Origin: Rhodococcus aetherivorans
GTDB lineage: Bacteria; Actinomycetota; Actinomycetes; Mycobacteriales; Mycobacteriaceae
Assembly (NCBI RefSeq): GCF_011058165.1
Contig: NZ_JAALEG010000004.1
Span: forward strand, 62,001-126,000
Length of the DNA: 64,000 bases
Direction: 5' to 3'
Numbering within the stretch: position 1 is the first letter of the stretch; every line of letters starts with the position of its first letter. Positions 48,531-55,984 of the stretch are shown one piece after another. Both the position numbers and the translations under genes were made by a program. The notes beneath the pieces are model-generated. The model saw only the letters and a list, made by a program, of their open reading frames with translations. It was not told the origin of the DNA and ran no database searches.

Positions 48531-49475
48531 GTGCAGCGCCGGAACGTGATCGGTAACCCCGTCGGAGACTCGTCCGGCCGCGAGGTGGCGCTACCGCCGT
48601 ACACGGATCTGCTGTGGCCCACCCTGCAGGCGCTGATCGGGCTCGGAGGCTCGGCCTCGATCGAGGAGCTCGAGAAGGCCGTCATCGCGCGCGAAGGTCT
48701 GTCCGAGGCCGCGCGGTCCGTACTGCACGGCGACGGGCCGGTCACCGAGATCGAGTACCGGGTCGGCTGGGCGCGCACCTACCTCAAGGGCATGGGGCTG
48801 CTCGCCAACACCCGTCGCGGCGTGTGGAGCGTCACCGACCGCGGCCGCGCGGTGCAGGAATCCGAGATCAAGCCCCTGCAGGTGGCATACACCGCGGAGA
48901 AGCGGCGCAAGCGGCTCGTGCGCAACGCGTCGTCGCGCGCGCAGGTGGTGACCCTCGCGGCCGCCCCCGAGGATCCCGAGCTGTGGCGCGAGCCCGTGCT
49001 CGCCGCCGTCGCCGAGCTCCCCGACGAGGGCTTCGAACGGCTCGCCGTCGCGGTGCTCCGCGCCGCCGGCTTCACCACCATCTCGGTGCCCCCGCACGGC
49101 GGTCACCTCGACACCGGCTCCGACAACGACGTCGACGTCGAAGGCACCGGCGTGCTGCGGGTGTCGCTACTCGGCTTCTCGGTGTTCTTCCGGTTCCTGC
49201 GCGGCCCCGAGCGGGCGGGCGCGGACGTCGTGCGCGAGTTCCGCGCCGCGATGGCCGGTCGCGGGGAGAAGGGTCTGCTCGTCACCACCGGGACGTTCGG
49301 CGACGACGCCCGCGCCGAGGCGCACCGGCTCGGCGCGCCGCCCATCGAACTCGTCGACGGCGACGGCCTGTGCGATCTGCTCAAGGAGCACGGTCTCGGG
49401 GTCCACACCACGGTGCGCACCGTCGAGGACGTCGCCCTCGTTCCCGCCTTCTTCGCCGAGCTCGGCGGCCGGTAG
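48531..49475 (+). CDS. Mrr-like restriction endonuclease family protein, active site degraded
   Basis: A protein of about 314 residues. The N-terminal Mrr_N winged-helix domain (PPYTDLLWPTLQALIGLGG; RVGWARTYLKGMGLL) is followed by an Mrr-type PD-(D/E)xK domain: LPDEGFERLAVAVLRAAGF, HLDTGSDNDVDVEG and GLLVTTGTFGDDARAEA, LVDGDGLCDLL. The normal (Q/E)xK strand reads VFFRFLRG, so the catalytic lysine is lost and the protein may bind but not cut modified DNA. The GTG at 48531 or 48546 could start it (GGGGAAGG lies upstream). No partner methyltransferase is nearby. Confidence 0.75.
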   Translation: MQRRNVIGNPVGDSSGREVALPPYTDLLWPTLQALIGLGGSASIEELEKAVIAREGLSEAARSVLHGDGPVTEIEYRVGWARTYLKGMGLLANTRRGVWSVTDRGRAVQESEIKPLQVAYTAEKRRKRLVRNASSRAQVVTLAAAPEDPELWREPVLAAVAELPDEGFERLAVAVLRAAGFTTISVPPHGGHLDTGSDNDVDVEGTGVLRVSLLGFSVFFRFLRGPERAGADVVREFRAAMAGRGEKGLLVTTGTFGDDARAEAHRLGAPPIELVDGDGLCDLLKEHGLGVHTTVRTVEDVALVPAFFAELGGR

Positions 49476-49599
49476 CCGCGCCGCGTCCCCGTCGCGCGGG
49501 CCCCGAATCCCGATGCGCCCGCGCGGGACCCGCGAGTGTGGTGCAATACCGGAAGCTCGACACCCTGTCCGCCGTGCACGCTCGTCCAAGCGAGGTTCG

Positions 49600-50322
49600 A
49601 TGGCCATCTCACGTCGGGAACTGTTGCGGTACGCGGCCGTCGGCTCGTGCGCGGCCTGGGTGTCGGCCGTCGCCGCCCCCGGGGTGGCGCACGGCCGGGA
49701 GGTGCTCGGCACGATCGTCGACTACTCGGCGGCCGTGCCGTCGCCGTCGTCGATCCGTGCCGCCGGGCACATCGGTGCCATCCGGTACGTCTCGGACCGC
49801 CGGCCGGGCGCCGAATGGATGCTGGCCAAGCCGCTGACGGAGTCGGAGGCCGCCGCGCTCGTCGCCGGCGACCTCGAGGTCGTGTCGTGTTATCAGTTCG
49901 GCAAGGCCGACACGGCGGACTGGCTCGGCGGATACGACGCCGGGGTCCGGCACGCGACGCGCGGCCTCGAGCTGCATCGGGCGGCCGGGGGACCGGCGGA
50001 CCGGCCGATCTACGCCTCGGTCGACGACAATCCGTCCGAGCAACAGTTCGCCGACCTGATCGCGCCGTACCTGCAGGGCTGGCACGACGTGCTCGGCGCC
50101 GGGAACACCGGCGTGTACGCCAACGGGCCGACCATCTCCTGGGCCCGCGAGGCCGGCCTGGGATCGTTCTACTGGCAACATGATTGGGGCACGGCCGAGG
50201 GCTACGTGCATCCCGCGGCGAACCTGCACCAGGTGGGTGGCGGGACGATCGACGGCATCGGCATCGACGTCAACAATGTATTCAGCGCCGACTACGGGCA
50301 GTGGTCGCTCACCGCCGGTTGA
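49600..50322 (+). CDS. Tat-exported DUF1906 glycoside-hydrolase-like protein (Rv2525c-like)
   Basis: A 240-residue secreted protein, the same length as mycobacterial Rv2525c as I recall. The N-terminus has a twin-arginine signal (ISRRELLRYAAVGSCAAW, cleavage near residue 29 after AHG). The mature part is a TIM-barrel-like DUF1906 domain: IVDYSAAVPS, RYVSDRRPGAEW, IYASVDDNPSEQQF with acidic residues at strand ends, and GIDVNNVFS. It probably binds or hydrolyses cell-wall glycans. The ATG at 49600. It overlaps the end of the convergent MFS gene by 14 bases. Confidence 0.88.
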   Translation: MAISRRELLRYAAVGSCAAWVSAVAAPGVAHGREVLGTIVDYSAAVPSPSSIRAAGHIGAIRYVSDRRPGAEWMLAKPLTESEAAALVAGDLEVVSCYQFGKADTADWLGGYDAGVRHATRGLELHRAAGGPADRPIYASVDDNPSEQQFADLIAPYLQGWHDVLGAGNTGVYANGPTISWAREAGLGSFYWQHDWGTAEGYVHPAANLHQVGGGTIDGIGIDVNNVFSADYGQWSLTAG

Positions 50323-51736
50323 GCCCGCCGGGCCGCGCCCGGGGAACGGCGGCGGTCAGGGCCAGCGCGACGGCGGAGGCCGCGATCGACAGCAGGAAGG
50401 TGGCGCGGAACCCGTCGAGGGCGGGCACCGTGTAGGTGCCGACCGTCGTGGTCATCGCCGCGAGCACCACGCTCACCACCGCCGCGGACGTGGACGTCCC
50501 GATCGAACGCATCAGCGTGTTGAGACTGCTCGCGGCGGCGGTCTCGGACAGCGGCACCGCGCCCATGATGAGGGCCGGCATCGCCGCGTACGCCAGGCCG
50601 ATGCCCGCCCCGATGATCATCCCCGCCACGACGATGTGCCAGATCTCGGTGTACGCGACGTAGACCAGCACGTAGCCGGCGCCCACCACCACGACCCCGC
50701 TCGCCAGGGTGACCCGTGGCCCGTGGCTGCCGGTGATCCGCGCGGAGACGGGGGACAGCGCCATCATGACGATCCCGCCCGGCGCGATGAGCACGCCGGC
50801 CGTCACCATGGACAGCCCGAATCCGTAGCCCGTCTCGGTGGGGGCCATCAGCAACTGCGGGAACGCGAGCATCTGTCCGTAGATCGCGAATCCGACGGCG
50901 ACCGACGCGAGGTTGGTCAGCAGCACCGGGCGCCGCGCGGAGATCCGTAGATTCACCAGGGGTCGCGCCGTGCGCAGTTCGTAGTATCCCCACACGAGCG
51001 CCGCGCCGGCGGCGCCGGCGAACATGCCCAGGGTCAGGGGATTCGACCAGCCCCAGGTGCCGCCCTTGGTGACGGGCAGGAGCAACAGCGTCAGCGTGAC
51101 CGAGAGGCCGATCGCGCCGACGACGTCGAACCGGCCGGGGTTGCGGTGGGGCGACTCCGGGATCACCTTCAGCACCATGGCGATGCCCAGCAGGCCGAAG
51201 CCGGCGGCGGCGGCGAACAACATGTGCCAGTCGGCGATCTGGGCGATGGCCGCGGCGACGGGGAATCCGACGGCGCCGCCCACCCCGAGGGTGGCGCTGA
51301 TGGTCGCCATCGCCCCGGCGATCCGCCGGGGCGGCAGTTCGTCGCGCAGGATCGCGATGCCGAGCGGGATCGCGCCGGTCGCCGCGCCCTGCAGGGCGCG
51401 GCCGGCGATCATCGGGAGCAGCGACTCGGCGAGGGCGCAGACGAGGGAGCCGGCCACGACCGCACCGAGGCTGACCAGCAGCATGCGCCGCTTGCCGAAC
51501 ATGTCGCCCAGCCGGCCGCTGATGGGGGTGAGGACCGCCGCGGCGAGGAGCGTGGCGGTGACCGCCCATGAGGCGTTCTCCACGGACGTGCCGAGCAGGT
51601 GCGGCAGCTGGGGGAGCAGGGGGATGACGAGGGTCTGCATCAACGCGACGACGATCCCGCACAGGGAAAGCACCGCGACGAGACCACGGGGTGCGGGGCG
51701 TTCGGCTGTGACCGGAACGGGGGTCTCGACGGCCAT
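50309..51736 (-). CDS. MFS exporter, DHA2-like (drug/multidrug)
   Basis: A 475-residue transporter with about 14 hydrophobic segments. Motif A follows helix 2 (GRLGDMFGKRRML) and motif C-like Gly/Pro-rich sequence is in helix 5 (SATLGVGGAVGFPVAAAI). The pattern is typical of the 14-helix DHA2 drug:proton antiporters. GAGGAGGCGC precedes the ATG at 51736. Substrate unknown. Confidence 0.88.
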   Translation of the reverse strand: MAVETPVPVTAERPAPRGLVAVLSLCGIVVALMQTLVIPLLPQLPHLLGTSVENASWAVTATLLAAAVLTPISGRLGDMFGKRRMLLVSLGAVVAGSLVCALAESLLPMIAGRALQGAATGAIPLGIAILRDELPPRRIAGAMATISATLGVGGAVGFPVAAAIAQIADWHMLFAAAAGFGLLGIAMVLKVIPESPHRNPGRFDVVGAIGLSVTLTLLLLPVTKGGTWGWSNPLTLGMFAGAAGAALVWGYYELRTARPLVNLRISARRPVLLTNLASVAVGFAIYGQMLAFPQLLMAPTETGYGFGLSMVTAGVLIAPGGIVMMALSPVSARITGSHGPRVTLASGVVVVGAGYVLVYVAYTEIWHIVVAGMIIGAGIGLAYAAMPALIMGAVPLSETAAASSLNTLMRSIGTSTSAAVVSVVLAAMTTTVGTYTVPALDGFRATFLLSIAASAVALALTAAVPRARPGGLNRR

Positions 51737-51859
51737 GCGCCTCCTCGGGTCCGGGGGCCGCGCGATACGGGCGGGCATGGACGTGATCTACGAGATGTAT
51801 CAGGTTCCCCACCGGGAGGGCAGCCGCGCGCCCGCCGATCGGGACACGGGCCCGGCCGG

Positions 51860-52207
51860 TCAGCTCTGGCAGTGCGCGGCGGGGTCGGGTTCGGCGGCGG
51901 TGACGACGAGCGTGGGATGCGGGTCGTCGGGGGCATCGTGGACACCGCGCCACGACAGCAGCGACCAGCGGGACAGTCCCGACAGCGCCGAGCCGAGGCT
52001 GGCGAACGACAGCGACGACAGGGCCGAACCGAACGAGCCCACCGAACCGACGGACAGCACCGACCCCACGCTGCCGATCGACAGGATCGAGTACGCCGAG
52101 CCGATGGACAGGATCGAGCCCTCGGAGCGGACGGACAGGATCGACCGGTGTGAACGGCGCGAGCGCAGGCACCGGGAAGCGGTGAGCCTGGACGGTGTTT
52201 CGGCCAT
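51860..52207 (-). CDS. Ser-rich nonapeptide-repeat protein, 115 residues
   Basis: Between residues about 22 and 88 the chain follows a nine-residue period of the type S-I/V-L-S-I/V-G-S-x-x (SILSVRSEG, SILSIGSAY, SILSIGSVG, SVLSVGSVG, then decaying units). The regular hydrophobic/Ser alternation suggests a small beta-solenoid or beta-roll, like pentapeptide-repeat proteins. A basic start (RCLRSRRSHR) precedes it and a short acidic tail ends ...AAHCQS. The ATG at 52207 has only a weak ribosome binding site, and a GTG at 52222 is also in frame. I do not assign a function. Confidence 0.55.
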   Translation of the reverse strand: MAETPSRLTASRCLRSRRSHRSILSVRSEGSILSIGSAYSILSIGSVGSVLSVGSVGSFGSALSSLSFASLGSALSGLSRWSLLSWRGVHDAPDDPHPTLVVTAAEPDPAAHCQS

Positions 52208-52307
52208 GACTCGGTCTACCACGCGGTTCCCGGCTCGGGAAGCGCCCGGACGACGGAGGCCGCCGGGGGATGATCCCGGCGGCCTCGGCCAAGGTGCGGA
52301 TGATCGG

Positions 52308-53162
52308 TCAGGCGACCGTGACGAGCCCGATCGTCGGCAGGAAGGTGCACGAACGCGGGGCCGCGCCCGCGGCTTGCGTGGTGATGCCGCCGGAGATCAC
52401 GGCGGCCACGTTGCCGGAGCCGGTGTCGGCGATCGCGCTGAGCGTCGTCGGCCCGTCGGGATTGATCCTGGCCTCGTTGGTCAACGTCGCGGTGCCGCTG
52501 CGGCCGTTGGAGACGTTGATCCAGCTCACCGTCAGCGGCTGCGCCTGCTGGTCGGCGAACTTGGCGGTGCCCAGGGCGGTGAACACGAACCCGGCCTGGC
52601 CGGCCTTCGGGCCCGGCGGCGGGAGCGGCGCGGGGCCGGCCACGGCGAGCGCGGTGCCGATGGAGTCGCCGCCGTCGCGGATGCAGTCCTTGCCGATGCT
52701 CGGGTACAGGAACTGCGAGATCGCCACGGCGCCCGGCTCCGGAATGTCGGGTCCGCCGCCGCCGCTGCCGTCGAGGAAGGTGATCACGCGCTGGAGCAGG
52801 GCCTTGACCGAGTCCGGCAGCTGCGAGTTCGCGAGCAGTTCCTTCGCCTGGTCGAGGAGCTGATTCTTGCCGTCCGCGACGTCGGCCGGGCCGGCCGCCG
52901 CTCCGACGATGGCGGGGGCGAGGGAGGCGAGGGCCTCGACCTCTTCGGGGGCGGCTGCCTGGGTGCTGAGCATGCCCATGAGCGACTCGATCGACAGATC
53001 CGCCGGCACCTGGTAGCCGGCGAACTCGGCCGGCAGCTGGAGCACGTCGGGGATGCCCGGAACGACGGGTTGCGCGACCGCCTGCGACGGCACGGTGAGC
53101 GCCGCGGCGGCGGCGAGGGCGCAGGCGGTGAACATCCTGCGCGTTGCTCGGGTTCGAAGCAC
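52308..53162 (-). CDS. Secreted Ala/Pro-rich protein (Rv1158c-like position)
   Basis: A 284-residue exported protein: Sec signal peptide (RTRATRRMFTACALAAAAALTV, cleavage after VAQ near residue 30), a helical middle region (residues 40-145), a GSGGGG linker, and a C-terminal beta-rich domain with two cysteines (KDCIRDGG and RSCTFLP) likely forming a disulphide. Its position next to pimE matches Rv1158c of M. tuberculosis, an uncharacterised Ala/Pro-rich secreted protein; I infer orthology from order more than sequence. The GTG at 53162 follows GGGGAA. Confidence 0.8.
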   Translation of the reverse strand: MLRTRATRRMFTACALAAAAALTVPSQAVAQPVVPGIPDVLQLPAEFAGYQVPADLSIESLMGMLSTQAAAPEEVEALASLAPAIVGAAAGPADVADGKNQLLDQAKELLANSQLPDSVKALLQRVITFLDGSGGGGPDIPEPGAVAISQFLYPSIGKDCIRDGGDSIGTALAVAGPAPLPPPGPKAGQAGFVFTALGTAKFADQQAQPLTVSWINVSNGRSGTATLTNEARINPDGPTTLSAIADTGSGNVAAVISGGITTQAAGAAPRSCTFLPTIGLVTVA

Positions 53163-53493
53163 TTTTCCCCATCCTTGTCGTTGAAGCGGCTCCGGAGCGC
53201 GAGGCGCCGATGCCGCTGACGGCTCGGGGAGACACTTTATGTAGGCCCCCCGATCAGTACAAGCCGTGGCCGGTCTCACAGCCGCGCCCGTACTGGCGGG
53301 AGTCTAGCCATAACGTGTTCCGATCAGTGGTGTCCGCTCGAGACTACGTGTGACTGATGTGGTTTTTGTGAGAGTAGATGAAACTGTTACTGATGTGAGT
53401 ATCGTGTTCGGCCCGCCGCCGCGGAACGGATAGTCTGCATCCGTCCCCGGCCCTTCCCCCCGGGGTGACGTGACGACGGGAGGCCGCACCGCA
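53163..53493. other. Divergent intergenic region before pimE
   Basis: No gene is seen. The stretch 53310-53405 is notably AT-richer than its surroundings and holds two direct copies of ACTGATGTG (53353-53361 and 53389-53397, 36 bases apart) and several GTGA/TGTG elements, suggesting promoters and regulator sites for the two divergent envelope genes. The rest is GC-rich with no structure I can support. Confidence 0.5.
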
Positions 53494-54741
53494 GTGTCCG
53501 ATCCGGTTCGCCCGCATCGACTGTGGTGGTGCGCGGCCCTGCTGGCCGTATCCGTCGGGGCCCGGCTGGCGTGGAACTTCCTCACGCCCAACGGCATGAA
53601 TCTCGTGGATCTGCACGTGTACGTCGACGGTTCCGCGGCGCTGCTGCGCGGCGAACTGTACGACTTCACCTACACCCGGGACACTCCCGAGTTCTCCCTG
53701 CCCTTCACCTACCCGCCGTTCGCGGCACTGGTCTTCTTCCCGCTGCACTATCTGCCCTTCCCGGTGGTCGGGGTGGCGTGGCAGCTGCTGACCGTCGCCG
53801 CCCTGTTCGGCCTCCTGCGCATCTGCCTCGAGTTGCTGTTCGGTTCCGCGGCGCACGGCGCGCGCTGGACGGCGGTCGCGCTCGTGTGGACGGCGGCGGG
53901 CATCTGGACGGAGCCCATCCGCACGACCCTCGACTACGGACAGGTCAACGTGTTCCTGGCCTTCGGCGTGATGGTCGCGGTCCGCAGCAACCGCTGGTGG
54001 CTCTCGGGCGGACTGGTCGGATTGCTCGCCGGCATCAAGCTGACCCCGGCGATCGCCGGCATGTACTTCGTGGCGCGTCGCCGCTGGGCGGCGGCGTTCT
54101 TCTCCGCGGCGACCTTCGCCGCCACCGTCGCCGTCAGCTGGCTGGTCCTCGGCGACCAGGCGCGGACCTACTTCACCACGTTGTTCGGCGACGCCGACCG
54201 GATCGGGCCGGTGGGGTCGGTCTGGAACCAGTCGCTGCGCGGAGCGCTGAGCCGCATCGTGGGACACGACGTGGGCACCGGGCCGCTGTGGCTGGCGGCT
54301 GTCGCGGCCTCGGCGGCGCTCGCCGTCGCGGCCTGGCGTGCCCTCGGCCCGGACGACCGGCTCGGCACGATCGTCGTCGTCGAACTGTTCGGGCTGCTGG
54401 TGTCGCCGATCTCCTGGATGCACCACTGGGTGTGGGTGCTGCCGATGCTGCTGTGGCTGGTCTACGGGCCGCTCGCCGGCCGCCTCGGCACCCGTGTGCT
54501 CGCCGGGTTCTGGGCGGTGCTGACCGTCGTCGGGGTGCCGTGGCTCCTCGGCCTGGCGCAGGACTCGATGTGGGACATCTCCCGCCCCGCCCTGCTGGCC
54601 TGGGCGGGCGCGTGCAACGTGGTGGGGGTGCTGGCGGTGTACGCGTGGATCGTCTACACCGGGCGCCCGGCTGCGGCCCCGCCCGTCAGCCGCGGGCCAG
54701 CGCGTCGATCTTCCGGGCCAGCTCCACGTCCGACCCGGTGA
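53494..54741 (+). CDS. pimE: Polyprenol-phosphate-mannose-dependent alpha-(1,2)-mannosyltransferase PimE
   Basis: A 415-residue GT87 (DUF2029) membrane glycosyltransferase with about ten hydrophobic helices. The first luminal loop carries the conserved acidic residue in MNLVDLHVYVDG, after which come FTYPPFAALVF and GIKLTPAI, and HHWVWVLPML lies near the C-terminus. PimE adds mannose to AcPIM4 during biosynthesis of polar phosphatidylinositol mannosides. Identity rests on synteny (Rv1158c-pimE-Rv1159A-mutT2) as well as family. The GTG at 53494 follows GGGAGG; an earlier GTG at 53470 has none. The 3' end overlaps the convergent PCD gene by 56 bases. Confidence 0.9.
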   Translation: MSDPVRPHRLWWCAALLAVSVGARLAWNFLTPNGMNLVDLHVYVDGSAALLRGELYDFTYTRDTPEFSLPFTYPPFAALVFFPLHYLPFPVVGVAWQLLTVAALFGLLRICLELLFGSAAHGARWTAVALVWTAAGIWTEPIRTTLDYGQVNVFLAFGVMVAVRSNRWWLSGGLVGLLAGIKLTPAIAGMYFVARRRWAAAFFSAATFAATVAVSWLVLGDQARTYFTTLFGDADRIGPVGSVWNQSLRGALSRIVGHDVGTGPLWLAAVAASAALAVAAWRALGPDDRLGTIVVVELFGLLVSPISWMHHWVWVLPMLLWLVYGPLAGRLGTRVLAGFWAVLTVVGVPWLLGLAQDSMWDISRPALLAWAGACNVVGVLAVYAWIVYTGRPAAAPPVSRGPARRSSGPAPRPTR

Positions 54742-54973
54742 TCCCGCCGGCGGAATGGGTGGACAGCGAGTAGGTCACCTTCCGCCAGCGGATGTCGATG
54801 TCGGGGTGGTGGTTCGCCGCCTCGGCGGCCTCGGCCACCCTGTCCACCAGCGCGACGGCCGCGGGGAACGAGGAGGACTCGACGGTCCGCACGATCGCGT
54901 TCCCGTCCCGTCGCCACTCGGGCAGCTGGGCGAGGGCGGCATCGATGTCGGCGTCGGAGAGCAACTCGGCCAT
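54686..54973 (-). CDS. Pterin-4a-carbinolamine dehydratase (Rv1159A-like)
   Basis: A 95-residue dehydratase. The active-site signature [26 protein letters not shown] in parts (residues about 56-80) shows the catalytic His-His-Pro and the later His. It recycles pterin cofactors or acts as a small moonlighting protein. The ATG at 54973 is divergent from mutT2 with only 25 bases between starts, and the 3' end overlaps pimE. Confidence 0.92.
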   Translation of the reverse strand: MAELLSDADIDAALAQLPEWRRDGNAIVRTVESSSFPAAVALVDRVAEAAEAANHHPDIDIRWRKVTYSLSTHSAGGITGSDVELARKIDALARG

Positions 54974-54998
54974 GCCCCATTCTGGGACGATGCCGCAC

Positions 54999-55403
54999 AT
55001 GAGTGCAACGACGGGCCGGGCGGACGAGGTAGTGGCCGGGGCGATCTTCCGCGACGGCCGGCTGTTGCTGGCCCAGCGCATCGGGCCGCCGGAGCTCGCG
55101 GGGCTGTGGGAGCTGCCGGGCGGCAAGGCCGAGCCGGGGGAGTCCGCCGAGGCGGCGCTGCGCCGGGAGCTGCGCGAGGAACTGGGCGTGGAGGTCGCCG
55201 GTGCGCAGCGGGTCGGGGTCGGGGTGCCGCTGGACGGCGGCCGGGTGCTGCGTGCCTACCGGGTGGAGCTGCTCTCCGGGGAACCGCGGCCGCTCGAACA
55301 CGCGGCACTGTGCTGGGTGGACGCCGACGAGCTGGAGCAGATCGACCTGGTGCCGAACGACCGGCTGTGGCTGCCGGAGCTGCGCGCGCACCTCGGGCGC
55401 TGA
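54999..55403 (+). CDS. mutT2: Nudix NTP pyrophosphatase MutT2
   Basis: A 134-residue Nudix hydrolase. The Nudix box [14 protein letters not shown] followed by RRELREELG (residues about 41-63) is complete, and [32 protein letters not shown] and [12 protein letters not shown] resemble mycobacterial MutT2, which cleans dCTP/5-methyl-dCTP or oxidised nucleotides. ATGs at 54990 and 54999 are both possible. Its position matches Rv1160. Confidence 0.9.
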   Translation: MSATTGRADEVVAGAIFRDGRLLLAQRIGPPELAGLWELPGGKAEPGESAEAALRRELREELGVEVAGAQRVGVGVPLDGGRVLRAYRVELLSGEPRPLEHAALCWVDADELEQIDLVPNDRLWLPELRAHLGR

Positions 55404-55415
55404 CGGGGCGGGCGG

Positions 55416-55592
55416 TCAGGCGGCGCGGGCCTTCTTCAGGCGCTTCGCGAGTTCCTTCCCGCCGAGGCCCTCGTGCTCGAGCCTCTTCATCCGCATGATC
55501 ACCACGGGGCAGCGCACACAGCGGGTCTTCTTGCGGCAGCACTTCTTCTTGGGCTCGAGCTGCGCGACCCTGCTCGCCTTCACCTTGCCCAT
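55416..55592 (-). CDS. Small Lys/Cys-rich protein, 58 residues
   Basis: A short gene encoding MGKVKASRVAQLEPKKKCC..., with four cysteines in KKKCCRKKTRCVRCP, 30 per cent Lys/Arg, and a helical basic tail (KELAKRLKKARAA). The Cys-Cys-x5-Cys-x2-Cys spacing could bind zinc or an iron-sulphur cluster, or nucleic acid. I recall similar small proteins as uncharacterised in Corynebacteriales. An IdeR-like iron box lies about 67 bases upstream of the ATG. Convergent with mutT2, with 12 bases between stops. Confidence 0.75.
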   Translation of the reverse strand: MGKVKASRVAQLEPKKKCCRKKTRCVRCPVVIMRMKRLEHEGLGGKELAKRLKKARAA

Positions 55593-55984
55593 CCGTGTCG
55601 CCGGCCTTTCGTCGGTGGGTCCCGGACCACAGCACTGGGCCCCTGGTCACATCAATTGGAAGGTTAGCATGCCCTAATAAAGGCGGAGGCGCCCGGCGAG
55701 CCGGTTTCGGCGGCCCGCAGCCGCCGGCGGGTTCGCCGAACAGTGCGCCGGGACGTGGCGAACGTCACGCTCCGGCCCGCGAACTGGTGAATCAGCCGTC
55801 GGCGGGCGCGAGGTACCACGTCCGGCCTGTACTGTATTGGAGGCCGCAGTGCCTGTGCGGGCCGTTCGCGGCCGCGAACGGGTGACTCGCATTCGCGACG
55901 CGGCCACCGCAAGAACGCCGTACGGGCGAGGTGCCGTCTGGGTCCAGTGCCGTGTGGCCGGACAACAGCCAGGAGAGCCATCGC
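55593..55984. other. Intergenic region upstream of typA
   Basis: Contains the IdeR-like box (55659-55677), a plausible typA promoter with TGTACTGT (TACTGT at 55830-55835), a 14-base perfect palindrome TTCGCGGCCGCGAA (55865-55878) in the long typA leader and otherwise GC-rich sequence. No further gene is supported. Confidence 0.5.
55659..55677. promoter_or_regulatory. IdeR/DtxR-like iron box
   Basis: Compared with the 19-base IdeR consensus (TTAGGTTAG-S-CTAACCTAA), this site matches 14 positions on either strand by my count, including AGGTTAG and CCTAA. It lies 67 bases upstream of the small Cys/Lys-rich gene on the minus strand, where iron-loaded IdeR would repress it. Confidence 0.5.
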
